From positions 90,394,564 through 90,458,563 of the forward strand of contig CM077166.1 in assembly GCA_039583875.1 (NCBI GenBank): a stretch of DNA of 64,000 nucleotides, in the 5' to 3' direction. The notes under the pieces were generated by a model. The model saw nothing but the letters and a program-made list of their open reading frames with translations, had not been told where the DNA came from and ran no database searches. Positions 33,035 through 43,934 of the stretch are shown one piece after another; within the stretch, counting starts at the first letter, position 1; every line of letters starts with the position of its first letter. The DNA is from Platanthera guangdongensis (lineage: Eukaryota > Streptophyta > Magnoliopsida > Asparagales > Orchidaceae). The translations under genes were made by a program, and so were the position numbers.

Positions 33035-34195
33035 AGTGCAAGCAACGAGGCGGGCACTTCAAGAGCAAGGGCTGATCTCTCGGCGAGCAGTGCAACTGCT
33101 CCAGGCCTTCTGGGCACGGGTGTAAACCCGGCTGACTTCTGTCGTATGCTTGCAGAAGCGATGGTGGCGGCACAAGCGGCGGCTGCAACCCAGGTAGCAA
33201 CCCCTGCTACATCGGACACGGCGACGGCCGTGCCAGGCGGAGAAGCCAGGCGAGTGGAGCCTTTGGCAAAAAGGTTCGTGGTAGGGCTTGGAGACCGACA
33301 CATGAAGTATTTCCTGAGTTTCCATCCCCGTCTTTCAAGGGTGTAGGAACGCCAACGGACGCGGAGGATTGGTGGGTTGGTATTCAAGAACTGTTAAGGG
33401 CGGCAGAGACTCCAGAGGAGAAGAAATCCGAGTATGCGGCGTTCATGTTGGAAGGAGACGCCAAATTGTGGTGGGTGAGCCATAGCGGCCGCCTGTTCCC
33501 GGGGCGCACCCCGTAAGTGGAAGAGTTTGGGGACGCTTTTCTTAAGAGGTATATTCCAGTTTCAACACGGTTGGCCCTGCAGAGGCAGTTTCTGCATCTA
33601 ATGCAGCGAGACAAGACAGTGGATGAGTACGTGCAAGAGTTCACCCGTTTGGGTCGTTATGCGGGAACGACAATGGCGGATGATGTAGAGAGGGATAACC
33701 TCTTCTACCAAGGTTTGAGGGAGAATCTGAGACAGCCTCTCATCTCCATGAAGAGGGCGGGATTTAATGAGCTAGTTGAAGCCGCCAGGAGTTTGGAGAG
33801 TGATCTGGAGCGAACCCAGCGTCGAAAGGGTTTTACTCCCAAGCATGGGGAAGGGAAGCCCTCCCAATCTCATGTAAAGTCTGATGGGAGCAGGTGGAGG
33901 AGGAAGCCTCACCCTTCCAGGTCGGCTGAGAGGAGCACTTGGACGCCTGGGGCTTCTCACTCTAGGGGACCGCCGACGTGTTACAACTGCGAGAAGGTTG
34001 GGCACATAGCCCGTGCTTGTCAGCAAGGGGGAGCGGGGCAAGAGTCAAAGCAAGAGCAGTCTATGCGCTCGGGCCCCAGTGCTGCAGAGAAAGGAAAGAT
34101 GGCGGAGTCGAGCGCTTCTCGGTTCCAACCGGTGCAACCAAGGGCTTACAACCTTGGACAGCAAGAAGCGATCCGCCAAACCGATGTGGTGACAG
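33035..34195 (+). pseudogene. G2 gag
   Basis: It begins SASNEAGTSRARADL. The Gag core runs GVGTPTDAEDWWVGI, EGDAKLWWVSHSGR, EEFGDAFLKRYIPVS, DKTVDEYVQEFTRLGRYA and LRENLRQPLISM. A CCHC knuckle, CYNCEKVGHIARAC, is at about 33979-34020. The frame ends VDVVTG-like (TDVVTG) at 34195, at the donor of the gag-pro intron. A frameshift near 33340 (within the pyrimidine/purine run before GGTGTAGG) and a TAA at 33514-33516 disrupt it. Confidence 0.85.
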
Positions 34196-34269
34196 GTATG
34201 AAGAAAATTTAAATTTGCATTTGTGCTTCATACTTTTAGACCCCCTTTCCGTGTGTTGTCTTGTTGTAG
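34196..34269 (+). other. Putative gag-pro intron in G2 (74 bp)
   Basis: GTATGAAGAA...TTGTTGTAG. Phase-1 removal joins DVVTG to FVLVSGYPARVLFDTGAS in one frame. The insert holds a stop (TAA at 34210) and is not a multiple of three, so unspliced RNA stops after Gag. Confidence 0.55.
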
Positions 34270-37200
34270 GCTTCGTGTTAGTTTCTGGATACCCCGCTAG
34301 GGTATTGTTCGATACGGGAGCATCACACTCCTTTCTTGCGGAGAGCTTCGTCCGAAGGGTAGGAGTCGAGTCCTTCTTGGCGGACGCGGAACTGAAAGTG
34401 CGCATGCCCAATGGGTCATCTATGACCACCAGGGCTAGAGGGCGCATCTGTTGGGAGCTAGACGGAGTTGACTTCGTTTTGGAAGCGGCAGTGTTGCCGT
34501 TAGTAGAATTCGATGTCATTTTGGGCATGGACTAGCTTGCAGAGCAGCGCGCCAGCATTGATTGTTTGTCCAAGGTAGTGACCCTAAAGAGTAAGGGGCA
34601 ATCGGAAGTCAAATTTGTGGGCCTTTGTGGAGTAGCCCATTCCCAAATTACGGCCATGCAAATGATGCAGGCGGTTAACCAGGGAGGTGTGGCGCTGGTA
34701 GCGTTGTTGGAGGTTCGTCTCTCCCAGCTATCTTTTGAGGAAGTGCCTGTGGTGGCAGAGTTCAGAGATGTGTTTCCGGATGAACTTCCTGGAGCGCCTC
34801 CCCGGCGGGAGATCGACTTTTCGATCGAGTTAGTGCCGGAGGCTAGACCGGTGTCGCGTCCTCCTTTTAGGATGGCACCAAAGGAGTTGGCGGAACTTAA
34901 GGTACAGGTACAGGAACTGTTGGAGCAGGGGTATATTAGGCCCAGTTCCTCACCGTGGAGCGCACCGGTGTTGTTTGTAAAGAAGAAAGACGGTAGCATG
35001 CGCCTGTACATAGACTACCGAGAGCTGAATAAATTGACCGTCAAGAATAAGTATCTGATCCCTCGGATAGATGATTTGTTCGACCAATTGGTGGGGTCAG
35101 TGGTATATTCGAAGTTGGACTTGAAGTCAGGCTACTATCAGCTGTGAATTCGGGACGAGGACATACCCAAGACTGCCTTTGGTACAAGGTATGGACACTT
35201 TGAGTTTACGGTGATGTCGTTCGGGTTGACGAATGCACCATCGGTGTTCATGGACCTTATGAATCGGGTATTTCGGGAATACTTGGATTCGTTTGTGGTT
35301 GTCTTCATTGATGACATTTTGGTGTATTCCAAATCGCAAGTGGAGCATGAGACCCACTTGAGAATAGTTTTGCAAGTGTTGAGGGAGAATGAGTTGTATG
35401 CAAAATTCTCCAAATGCGAGTTCTGGCTGGAGAATGTGGCATTTTTGGGCCACGTGATTAGTGGTGATGGGGTGGCAGTGGATCCGGCGAAAGTGGAGGC
35501 CATCAGAGACTGGCCGGTGTTGAGGATCGTTGCGGAAGTCCGAAGTTTTCTTGGACTAGCCGGGTACTATAGGAGATTCGTGGAGAATTTCTCGAAGTTA
35601 GCTCTACCCCTCACCTCACTCACTCGTAAAGACCATAGGTTTGTGTGGACCCAAGAGTGCAGTCAAGCATTCGAGGCACTGAAGGAGAGGCTTATGACAG
35701 CTCCGATCCTGAGTTTATCGCAAGGGACCGATGGATTTCAGATTTTCAGTGACGCATCGGGATGCGGTTTGGGTTGCGTGTTGGTGCAACATGGCAAGGT
35801 AATAGCTTTTGGGTCTCGACAGCTGAAACCTCATGAGAGGAATTACCCCATCCATGACTTGGAGTTGGCGGCGGTAATCTTCGCATTGAAAATATGGCGA
35901 CACTATGTGTATGGCGCAAGGGTGGAGATCTTCACGGACCATAAAAGCCTGAAGTATCTCTTGGATCAGAAGGACTTGAACATGCAGCAACGCAGATGGG
36001 TTGAATTCCTTGGAGACTACGAAGTGGCGATTCAGTATACGCCGGGTAAGGCCAATGTGGTGGCGGATGCGTTGAGTAGAAAGTACTCGGGGCAAGGAAA
36101 TTGGATCGAAGCTCATGATGAGCGGTTGGTTCGGGAATGGGAGTCCCTTGGGTTGGAATGTGTTGCGAGAGGCGAGTCTACCGTGGCTCGGTTGAACTGG
36201 ATTGAAGTGCAAAGCGACTTGTCCGATCGTATTCGGGAAGCGACTCGATTGGATGTGGAGTTTCAACCTTTTGTGTTGGAGGCTCAAAAGGGCGAGAGTA
36301 GCGCCTGGGAGATGAATGGGGGAATCTTGAGAAAGGATGGAAGGGTTTGTGTACCGCAGTTTGGCAATCTCCGTGATGAGTTGATGTTTGAGGCTCACTT
36401 CTCAAAGTACTCCATTCACCCTGCCAGTACAAAGATGTACTTGGATATGAAGAAATCCTTTTGGTGGCCGGGGTTGAAGCGAGATGTAGCTTTGTATGTG
36501 AGTCGTTGCCAAACATGTGCCTTGGTGAAGGCCGAATGTCAGAAACCGGGCGGGTTCCTGAAGCCCCTTCCAATTCCTGAATGGAAATTTGAGGACATCT
36601 CCATGGACTTTGTGCATGGTTTGCCTAGATCGCAGCAAGGTAATGATGCTATTTGGGTGATCGTGGATCGCCTAACTAAGGTGGCTCACTTCATCCCAAA
36701 TCGGAAAGAGGACAGCGTGGAGAAGCTGGTGGAGTTGTATGTTCGCAACATTGTGCGACTGCACGGAGTTCCTAAGAGCATAGTCAGTGATCGAGATGGA
36801 CGATTTACGTCCAAGGACTGGAGATTGGTTCAGAAGAGCTTGGGCACGAAGCTAAAGTTTAGTACGACGTTCCATCCTCAAACGGATGGGCAAACGGAGA
36901 GAACGAACCGTACTATGGAGGACATGTTGAGGATGTGCGTTCTTGATTTTGGCAAGAGGTGGGAGGATCACCTCTTCATGGTAGAATTTGCGTACAACAA
37001 CAGTTTTCAAGCTAGTATAAAGATGGCGCCATACGAAGCTTTGTATGGGAGGCGGTGTCGAACGCCAATGTCATGGGCAGAGGCGGGAGACACCAAACTT
37101 TTGGGAAAGGGTGCGGTAGTTGACGCTTGTGAGTTGGTACAGACCATCCAAGAGCGTATGAAGGTGGCGCAAGACAGGCAAGCAAAATATTTTAATGCTC

Positions 37201-37655
37201 GTCACCGGAAGTTGGAATTTACAGTTGGTGATTGGGTTTATCTGAAGGTCAAGCCGTTCAAAGGCGTCTCACGGATTCGCCGACTCAAGAAGTTGAGTCC
37301 AAGGTTTTTGGGGCCTTTTGAAATTGTTGAGCGGGTAGGAGAAGCAGCATATCGGTTGGCATTGTCCGCAGACTTGAGTGGGTTACACGACGTCTTCCAC
37401 GTCTCCGCTTTGAGGAAAGCCTTGGTGGAGGCTAGCGTGGTGATAGAGCCGGCATCGGTGCCGATTGAGGAAGACTTGAGGACGCGAGTCCTCCCAATTG
37501 CTATAGAGGATTCGGAGACTCGGCAGTTGCGGAATAAAGAAGTCAAACTCGTGAAAGTTCGATGGGACAACTGCGGTCGTGAGGAGTTCTCTTGGGAACG
37601 AGAACAGGCCATGCTAGAAGATTATCCAGAACTCTTCATGTCAGGTACAATTTAA
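34270..37655 (+). pseudogene. G2 protease, RT, RNase H, integrase, chromodomain
   Basis: Protease: VLFDTGASHSF and VILGMD, with TAG at 34533-34535 in place of the expected Trp. [37 protein letters not shown] and the FIDDILVYS box near 35300; TGA at 35145-35147 replaces Arg. RNase [14 protein letters not shown] and [14 protein letters not shown], then [15 protein letters not shown]. Integrase: [44 protein letters not shown] (catalytic Glu kept). Chromodomain: [14 protein letters not shown], ending YPELF. 35211-37655 is open for 814 codons, and the catalytic residues seen there are intact. Both stops can be explained by single C-to-T or G-to-A changes. Confidence 0.92.
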
Positions 37656-37700
37656 GTTTTGTACCCTTTTGTTTTGAAAATTTCGGGACAAAATTCTGTT

Positions 37701-37714
37701 AAGTGGGGGAGAGC
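37701..37714 (+). other. G2 polypurine tract
   Basis: AAGTGGGGGAGAGC abuts the 3' LTR at 37715; the usual plus-strand primer. Confidence 0.85.
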
Positions 37715-40403
37715 TGTAACACCCCAGTTTTTGCAAGAGGTTCAGTCTGCAGTTCTGAACATTTTTGGGTTTCTGGCAGGGGGCACACGGCCTGCGACAC
37801 GGGCGTGTCGCAGGGCGTGTCGAGGCCGTGTCGACACTCGGCCCAAGTGTCGACACTTTCGCTCGACAAAGTGTCGAGAGTGGGGCACACGGCCTGCGAC
37901 ACGGGCGTGTCGCAGGGCGTGTCGAGGCCGTGTCGACACTCGACCCAAGTGTCGACACTTTCGCTCGACAAAGTGTCGAGAGTGGGGCACACGGCCTGCG
38001 ACACGGGCGTGTCGCAGGGCGTGTCGAGGCCGTGTCGACATTCGGCCCAAGTGTCGACACTTTCGCTCGACAAAGTGTCGAGAGTGGGGCACACGGCCTG
38101 TGACACGGGCGTGTCGCAGGTCGTGTCGAGGCCGTGTCGACACTCGGCCCAAGTGTCGACACATTCGCTCGATAAAGTGTCGAGACTGGGGCACACGGCC
38201 TGTGACACGGGCGTGTCACAGGGCGTGTCCCGCTTGGTCGACGATCTTCGCTCGACATTTTTCCGCGGTGTCGACACAAAGCCTGTCGACGGGTGTCGAG
38301 ACTTGGCACACTGCTTGGGACATGGGCGTGTCCCAGGCCGTGTCATCTCTCGGGTTGGTTTCGGGGCCGTGTTGTTGGAGGCACACGGCCGGCCACACGG
38401 CCGTGTCACTGGGGACACGGGCGTGTCGGGTTGAACACGGGCGTGTCGGATGCCCGTGTGCGGTTCCAGGCGCATCGATTTGAGAGGGCGAATGAGGCAC
38501 ACGGCCCTGGACACGGGCGTGTGCCAGGCCGTGTTCGGCCCAGGTCTTTTATTTTCCAGGCGAATCGTGGCCATTCTTCCCCAGATTTTGGGATCTGACG
38601 GCTCTGGACTGTTCTTGGGAAGTTAAGTCCGATTCTAGGGTTGGAAACCCTCATTTGTTTTCCAAGTCTTCTCTTTCTAAGTTCTTGAGAAAAACTAGAG
38701 AAAGGAGGAAGAAGAAGAAGGTCTTGGGCTGTAGGAAGGGTTTCAGAGCTCCAAATCGCGAGCCGAGTCCTGATCCGTGAAGCTTGGAGCGTTGCGAAGA
38801 TTTCCATCCGGCTATTTTGCCATGGCAAGGAAGAGGAGTCGGAAGGTAACGACATCTCTCCTCTCGGTCCTTAGGATGCACGTATTAGCATCATTTAGTT
38901 TTCTTTCTCCCTAATTTTTGGGCACCGAACTCTCAAATGAGAGGGGTTTTGGTTTGCCAAGTTTCAAGAGGAACTTTCGGGTTGATTGAGTCCATACCCG
39001 GCATATTTTTGCATTAGAGATCCGCTTCGCTAGTGGATTAGGCATGGTGGGTGAAGCCGTAGTCGCGACCGTTAGTCCGACTCGGTGATGTTGCATACGA
39101 ACTTAGGGATTCGTAGAGATTTTTCGTTGCGGCAAGATGTCGTTTGTGTTGTGGTGGTGACTGTCCCGTTTATTTGCAAAGGTACGTGTAGTCGGACCTG
39201 GACAAGGTTAGCTCCTCGTGGCGGTAGATGGTTTCCTTGAGGGACAAGGTTAGCTCCGCACGAGTTGGAGATGGTTTCCTTGGTGCGCGGGAACGCTGCA
39301 GTACAATGAGGGATTTTGATGTATTTGGTCTTGGTTTGTGTTGTGCCAAGGCGTGGCTATGTATCTGTGGTTGGCTGGCTATCCCGTGACATGTGCGTCA
39401 TGTGTGGAGAGTGTCCCGGCGAGACTAGTCCCCTTCTGTGAGACTGACGAGAATGCCAAGCTTGGGGCAAGCCCGGGCAAAGAGGCCATGAGCGGGTGGG
39501 GTCCAGCAAGGCTTCTTAGAATCGGTCGGTCTGTGTTTGTTGGAATCCTGACATGAGACGTCAGAGTTTGCAGGCAAGCCCGGGGCTAAGCCCACGAGCG
39601 GGTGGGGCCTTGGCAAGAATTCCATGTGGCGGCCTGTGCGACGTTTGAGGGAGTTGTGTCTCCCTCATTGTTTGCGGCTTTATGCCAATGGGGAAATGTG
39701 AGTACCCAAATGTTGTGATGTTGTGCTAGTTGCATACGCAGTAGGGTGCCTTGGGCGAAGCCCGAGTGTTGCATACATGTTGCATAGTAGGCCCTTTTAT
39801 TACATGCTCAACCAGTAGAGAACGTGTTTGATGATTGAGACATCCAAGCCTGTTTTAATGCTTTTCTATTTATAGATGATTATATTGCATACGAAGTGCT
39901 GACTTGCAGGTTGGAGGGTTCCCCGGGGTCCGTTAGCGGCGGCCGGGAGGAGATGTGTTGTTACACAGTTTGAGGTCAGCCTTTGCTGACCCACGTTACT
40001 AATGATTTTTTACAGGGCAAGGATCGCATGCAGAAGCTAGCACGCCGGCCAGAAAGGCCTAAGCCCCATGAAGTGTTTTTCCCTTTTTGTAGCACTACAG
40101 TTATGATGATGTTTGTTTGAGACTATTTTGTCCGGCTTGCATGCCGAGGTAGACTAGGAGTGCTGAGCACATTCATGTTTGATGTACTATTTCTTTTTGG
40201 ACACTTGTTGTAAGGCCTTAAGGCCATTTATCTTACTCTTTAGTGGTGGATAACTTCTAGTCCTGTTTTGTTTCCGCTGTGTTGTGCTAGTGTTTTGAGT
40301 TTGTGTAGTCATATCAACTTATAATACTAAAGTTGTGGCGTTCGTATGCTGTAGGGCCCCGGCCGGACCCATATTATACGTCCACTACAAGGGAGGTGTT
40401 ACA
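37715..40403 (+). repeat. G2 3' LTR
   Basis: 2689 bp, near-identical to the 5' LTR. Differences seen by eye are mostly single-base transitions in the CpG-rich U3 repeats (37790-38230). It carries the same mini-exon at 38822-38845. A sharper acceptor-like TGCTGACTTGCAG is seen near 39909. Confidence 0.95.
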
Positions 40404-41762
40404 CCTTTCAAGAAAGCAGTAAAGGGTACAAGAAGGAAGCTGGCGGCTAAGGAAGAAGTGCTAGAAGAGGGCGCGAGGACTGAAGAGCGTAGCTGGCAGG
40501 CTGTGCAGTTAAGGGCATCAGGAGAACGTGCAGACTACAAAACTAGAGGCCGGCAGGCCGCGGGGCTAAAGGCGCAGAGGGGGTGAGGACTGAAAAGCGG
40601 AGTCCGCAGGAGAAGGGCTTGCTGGCTGACATCGAGCGTGAGCAACTTGGCGATGAACCCCTCCCCTCATATGAGAGGTATGGGGGGCTATTTATAGGCC
40701 CGAGGAGGTAATGCCTTCCGGTGATGTTACCCCTGGTGAGACGGTAACTTGAGCGAGAAGGAGACAGAGTCCGCCGAGTCCGCAATAGGCCGCGCGGACT
40801 GGGACTTGGTACTAAAGCCGGTGCTGCTGACGACAAAATGGGAGACTTAGTGGCAGACTGCGATGCAGGTTCGCGGAGTCCGTCACTGCTAAGCTGGGAC
40901 TGTCCGCCTACTGCTGGGGTGGCGGATGCTGGAGGACAAGCGGCGAACTATAATTAGAATCCGCTTAGTCCGCCGCTGCTGAACTGAGCGAGCTGTAAGG
41001 GGTGCGAGCAGGAGAGTGCCCGCGGATTCCGGCGAGTCCGCACTAGGTTATGCGAACTAGTACTGCCTTCTAGATGATCTGATGCATGGCAGGCTGGAAG
41101 GAGTCCGCCACTACCGTCTGAATCCGCACCAAGACTATGGACTGAGGGAGAAGTCTACTACTACTGGCTGAGTCTGTGACAGGCCTGTGGATTGAGGAGG
41201 AAAGTGGTACTGCTGCCGAGAAGCTGGTGCTGACTAAGGAAAGGGCGTGCTGCATAGAGAGTCCGCCAAGTTCGCTCAGTCCGCGGCTGCTGCAAAGTTG
41301 AGTCCGCTTAAGTTGGAGATGGAAAGCCTAGATGTTGAGGCAGTTGGGGTTCACCAATGAAGGTGGACTGGAAGTCTTGATCATAATTCGAGTCCGCCCA
41401 GCTCGCAAGGAACTTGGACGTTGCTGCTGGTCTTGGCGGGTAGCCGGAGTTGGCGGCCTGGGGTAGGTAGGTAGTTCAGTCCGGCAGAGAGAGAGTTGCG
41501 GAGACAACCTTGCGGTTAAGCTGAAAAAGGGGGGCGGCCTGTAGAGGCGGACTACTGAAGCAGTCCGCAGACCCTGCCGACCAAGGGAAGGTGCACAGCC
41601 TGGTCGGTCAGACCGCTAAGACCGCACAAGCCGTGCGGCCTGAGCGGATAGAGAATTCTGTCCGCCCTCCCTAGGGCATCACGACCTCCAGGAGGAACCC
41701 AGGGCAGGCCGTGACGAGCGAGCTGGCCGACTTGGGAAGGATCGCTGATTTCAGGGTTAACA
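40404..41762 (-). repeat. Element E 5' LTR, main part
   Basis: Homologous to 24585-25943. It is separated from its last bases (30181-30207) by G2. TATA-like CCTATAAATAG at 40688-40698; AGTCCGC-type motifs upstream of it. The right boundary, TGTTAACCC (minus strand), is followed by CCAAG, a candidate target duplication whose partner was not found. Confidence 0.75.
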
Positions 41763-41794
41763 CCAAGTTTAGCTGATAGAGTTGTGGTTTTGGT

Positions 41795-43711
41795 TGTAAC
41801 GCCCCAAAAATTGTTATCGAGATGGTCGCGTCCTATGAAATTTTTGGTGTCTATATAGGGGTACACGTCCTGGGACACGGGCATGTCCAAGGCTGTGTGG
41901 TTCTCTGTGTTAGCCGGCTGTGTCCAGAGAAGGACACGGCAGGAAATACGGCAGTGTGACACAGGCTTTTCAACTGACACGGGCATGTGCATACCCGTGT
42001 CACCACCCGTGTTCCCAAGAGTCGTGTCAGTTGGCGTGGCGGTTTTCTGTGACACAGCCCTAGGTCATGGGTGTGTCAGGACACGACCGTGTCTAGATCG
42101 AGGCACATGGCCCGGGACACGGTCGTATGCGAGGCCGTGTTCGGCCAAGGTTTGAGGATTTTTGGGCATATTTGAGCCGTTTGTTTTCTTTAATTAAGAT
42201 CTGATGGCCTAGAAATGTTCCTGCTCTGTTAAGGTCCGGAATGGAGGTTGTATTCCTCATTTGCTCTTTAACATTCTCTTTCTAAGAAGATTGAGAGAGG
42301 AGAGAGCAAGGAGGAAGAAAGGGGAGGTTTCCGGCTGCCGACGGAGCATCGGAGCACCGAATCGAGAACCGAGAGCGGATCCGCGGAGGAAGTTCCATTG
42401 TGAAGCTATCTATCCGTTTAGTTTTTCCATGGCGCAAAAGCATACTATAGGGGTAAAGATTCTCTACTTGAGCATGTGAAGCTCTCCTTCTTTTGCATAA
42501 GGACACCCGCTCGTGCGAGTGTGCGGTGAGTGTGCGGTGTTCTTTGGGTTTGACGGGAATAGTCCCCCTTGTGTTGCATATAGAGTCCGGAATCAAAGTA
42601 CGGACATATGCATTGTGTGTGAAGCCTACTCGGACGTGTTCGTCTAGATCAGTGATGTTGCATTTTGTATGATTTGTCGGAGAAGACTCTGTGCTTTGTG
42701 TTTTTTGGGTTTCTACGCGGTAGATTACAGCAGGGATCCTTGGGGATTAACCCCAAGGCGCACCCGAAAAGCTGAGCAGAAATGTAGTTCTGCTAACTTG
42801 GTGGCCGGGGAGCCGGCCTTGTACATATCTTGGTTATATTATGTTTGGAATTGATGCGGGATACGAGAGAAGATTGGCTCGTGTGTACGTCTTAAGGTGA
42901 CTACGTGATGTGAGCAACGGGCAAGTGGAATCAGACCTGGGCTATGTGGTTCGGTGCGAGAGACCCAAGGAGGGACTGGCTGTTGGCATAGTCAGGAGCC
43001 TTAGACGGTGGTCAAAAAGGCTAAAATGCTCACGATGTTGCCATCCCGGTGATAGTGGTGAAGCCACGGAATTGACCGGATTCACCGATAATGTTCCTTG
43101 AGTGCACGGGGTGTTTGACCGTGTGAGCCTACACCTGTGGCGAAGTATGATTGTATTTTATTATTTACCTGGGATAATGAAATGCAGGGAAGGAGCACCG
43201 ATGTCCCAATTAAGCGGCGGGGTCGTTATAATTTGGTCAGCTTTGGCTGACCATTACTTTGTTTGCCACCATGCGGTGGAATGTTGCTTGCAGGTGCTGC
43301 AGAGCCAAGTACCAAATAGCGGGCTGAGGCCCATGTTGTTGAGCTGGCCCTCGAAGGCCAAAGCTAATTGTTATTTTACTGTTGTCATGTGTGGCCGGCC
43401 TGCAAGCAGATGTATGTAAAACATTACTTTGTTAAGTGAAACTCTTGTAAGGCGATAAGGTCAAGTACTTTCAGTGTATTTGTTGTTTTATTCCTATAGT
43501 GTTCTGTGGACATTCATGATAGTTGGTTTTCAATTTTGGGTTCTTGACAACTGTTTAAAAGCTTCCGCTAGAATGCTCTGTGTTAGGGTGAGTAGTCGTA
43601 GTTGCAATGTTTAGATATTCTTACCCAACCCTTCCGACTGTCCGGGGTATATGGCGTCGGGTTCCAGCTGGACCTTCTGTTATATGCCATATGACGGATG
43701 GGGGTGTTATA
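41795..43711 (+). repeat. G3 5' LTR
   Basis: 1917 bp, starting TGTAACGCCCCAA and ending GGGTGTTATA (the usual TTACA with one change). U3 has scattered ACACGGGCATGTCC and ACACGGTCGTATGC-type half-palindromes but no GTGTCGACAC. It is closest to the G1 LTR at its 3' end. A degenerate primer site (TTTGGTATCATACTT) follows at 43712. Confidence 0.85.
42429..42452 (+). CDS. Putative gag exon 1 in G3 LTR
   Basis: ATG plus seven codons (MAQKHTIG), then GTAAAG at 42453. A phase-0 acceptor, TTTTTGCTATTTTAG, ends at 43934, and gag continues AARSGAGQSE. In unspliced RNA the TAG of the acceptor is itself an in-frame stop directly before gag, so no upstream in-frame ATG is available. Confidence 0.5.
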
Positions 43712-43934
43712 ATTTGGTATCATACTTCTGGTTTCGGTCAACTTAAATGAATTCGTGGACGAATTCTTTTTAAGGGGTGGTGAGCACATGTGTGCGTTAT
43801 CGTTATAACATCAAAAAGAACCAATGAATGTCCACTTAGGAATGAAAAATACACTTGTTTTGAGAAATCTGAGTGTTCCAATCATTGCTTTTTGCAATCT
43901 ATTTGTCGTCTAATCAAGGTTTTTGCTATTTTAG
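42453..43934 (+). other. Putative intron 1 of G3 (LTR to gag)
   Basis: 1482 bp from the LTR donor to the T-rich acceptor before gag. Like the G2 intron, it spans U5 and the primer site. It also contains acceptor-like AATGAAATGCAG near 43187 and GTTGCTTGCAG near 43293, which have counterparts in G1 (near 5327 and 5430). Confidence 0.45.

Larger units (their letters stand above)
30208..40403 (+). mobile_element. G2: full-length Tekay-type chromovirus
   Basis: The 10.2-kb element has LTRs at 30208-32895 and 37715-40403 (2688 and 2689 bp, few differences), a tRNA-iMet primer site, gag, protease, RT, RNase H, integrase, chromodomain and a polypurine tract. CCTTT is duplicated at 30203-30207 and 40404-40408. 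It sits in the 5' LTR of element E. The LTRs look young, but the coding region has one frameshift and three stops. Confidence 0.95.
24585..41762 (-). mobile_element. Element E: gag-only non-autonomous Ty3-like element (interrupted)
   Basis: Two copies of the same LTR (24585-25943; 30181-30207 plus 40404-41762) bound an internal region of about 4.2 kb with one gag and no recognisable protease, RT, RNase H or integrase. G2 (30208-40403) lies inside the 5' LTR. Gag type and the 3' minisatellite resemble the Tat lineage. Mobilisation would need proteins from another element. Confidence 0.65.
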
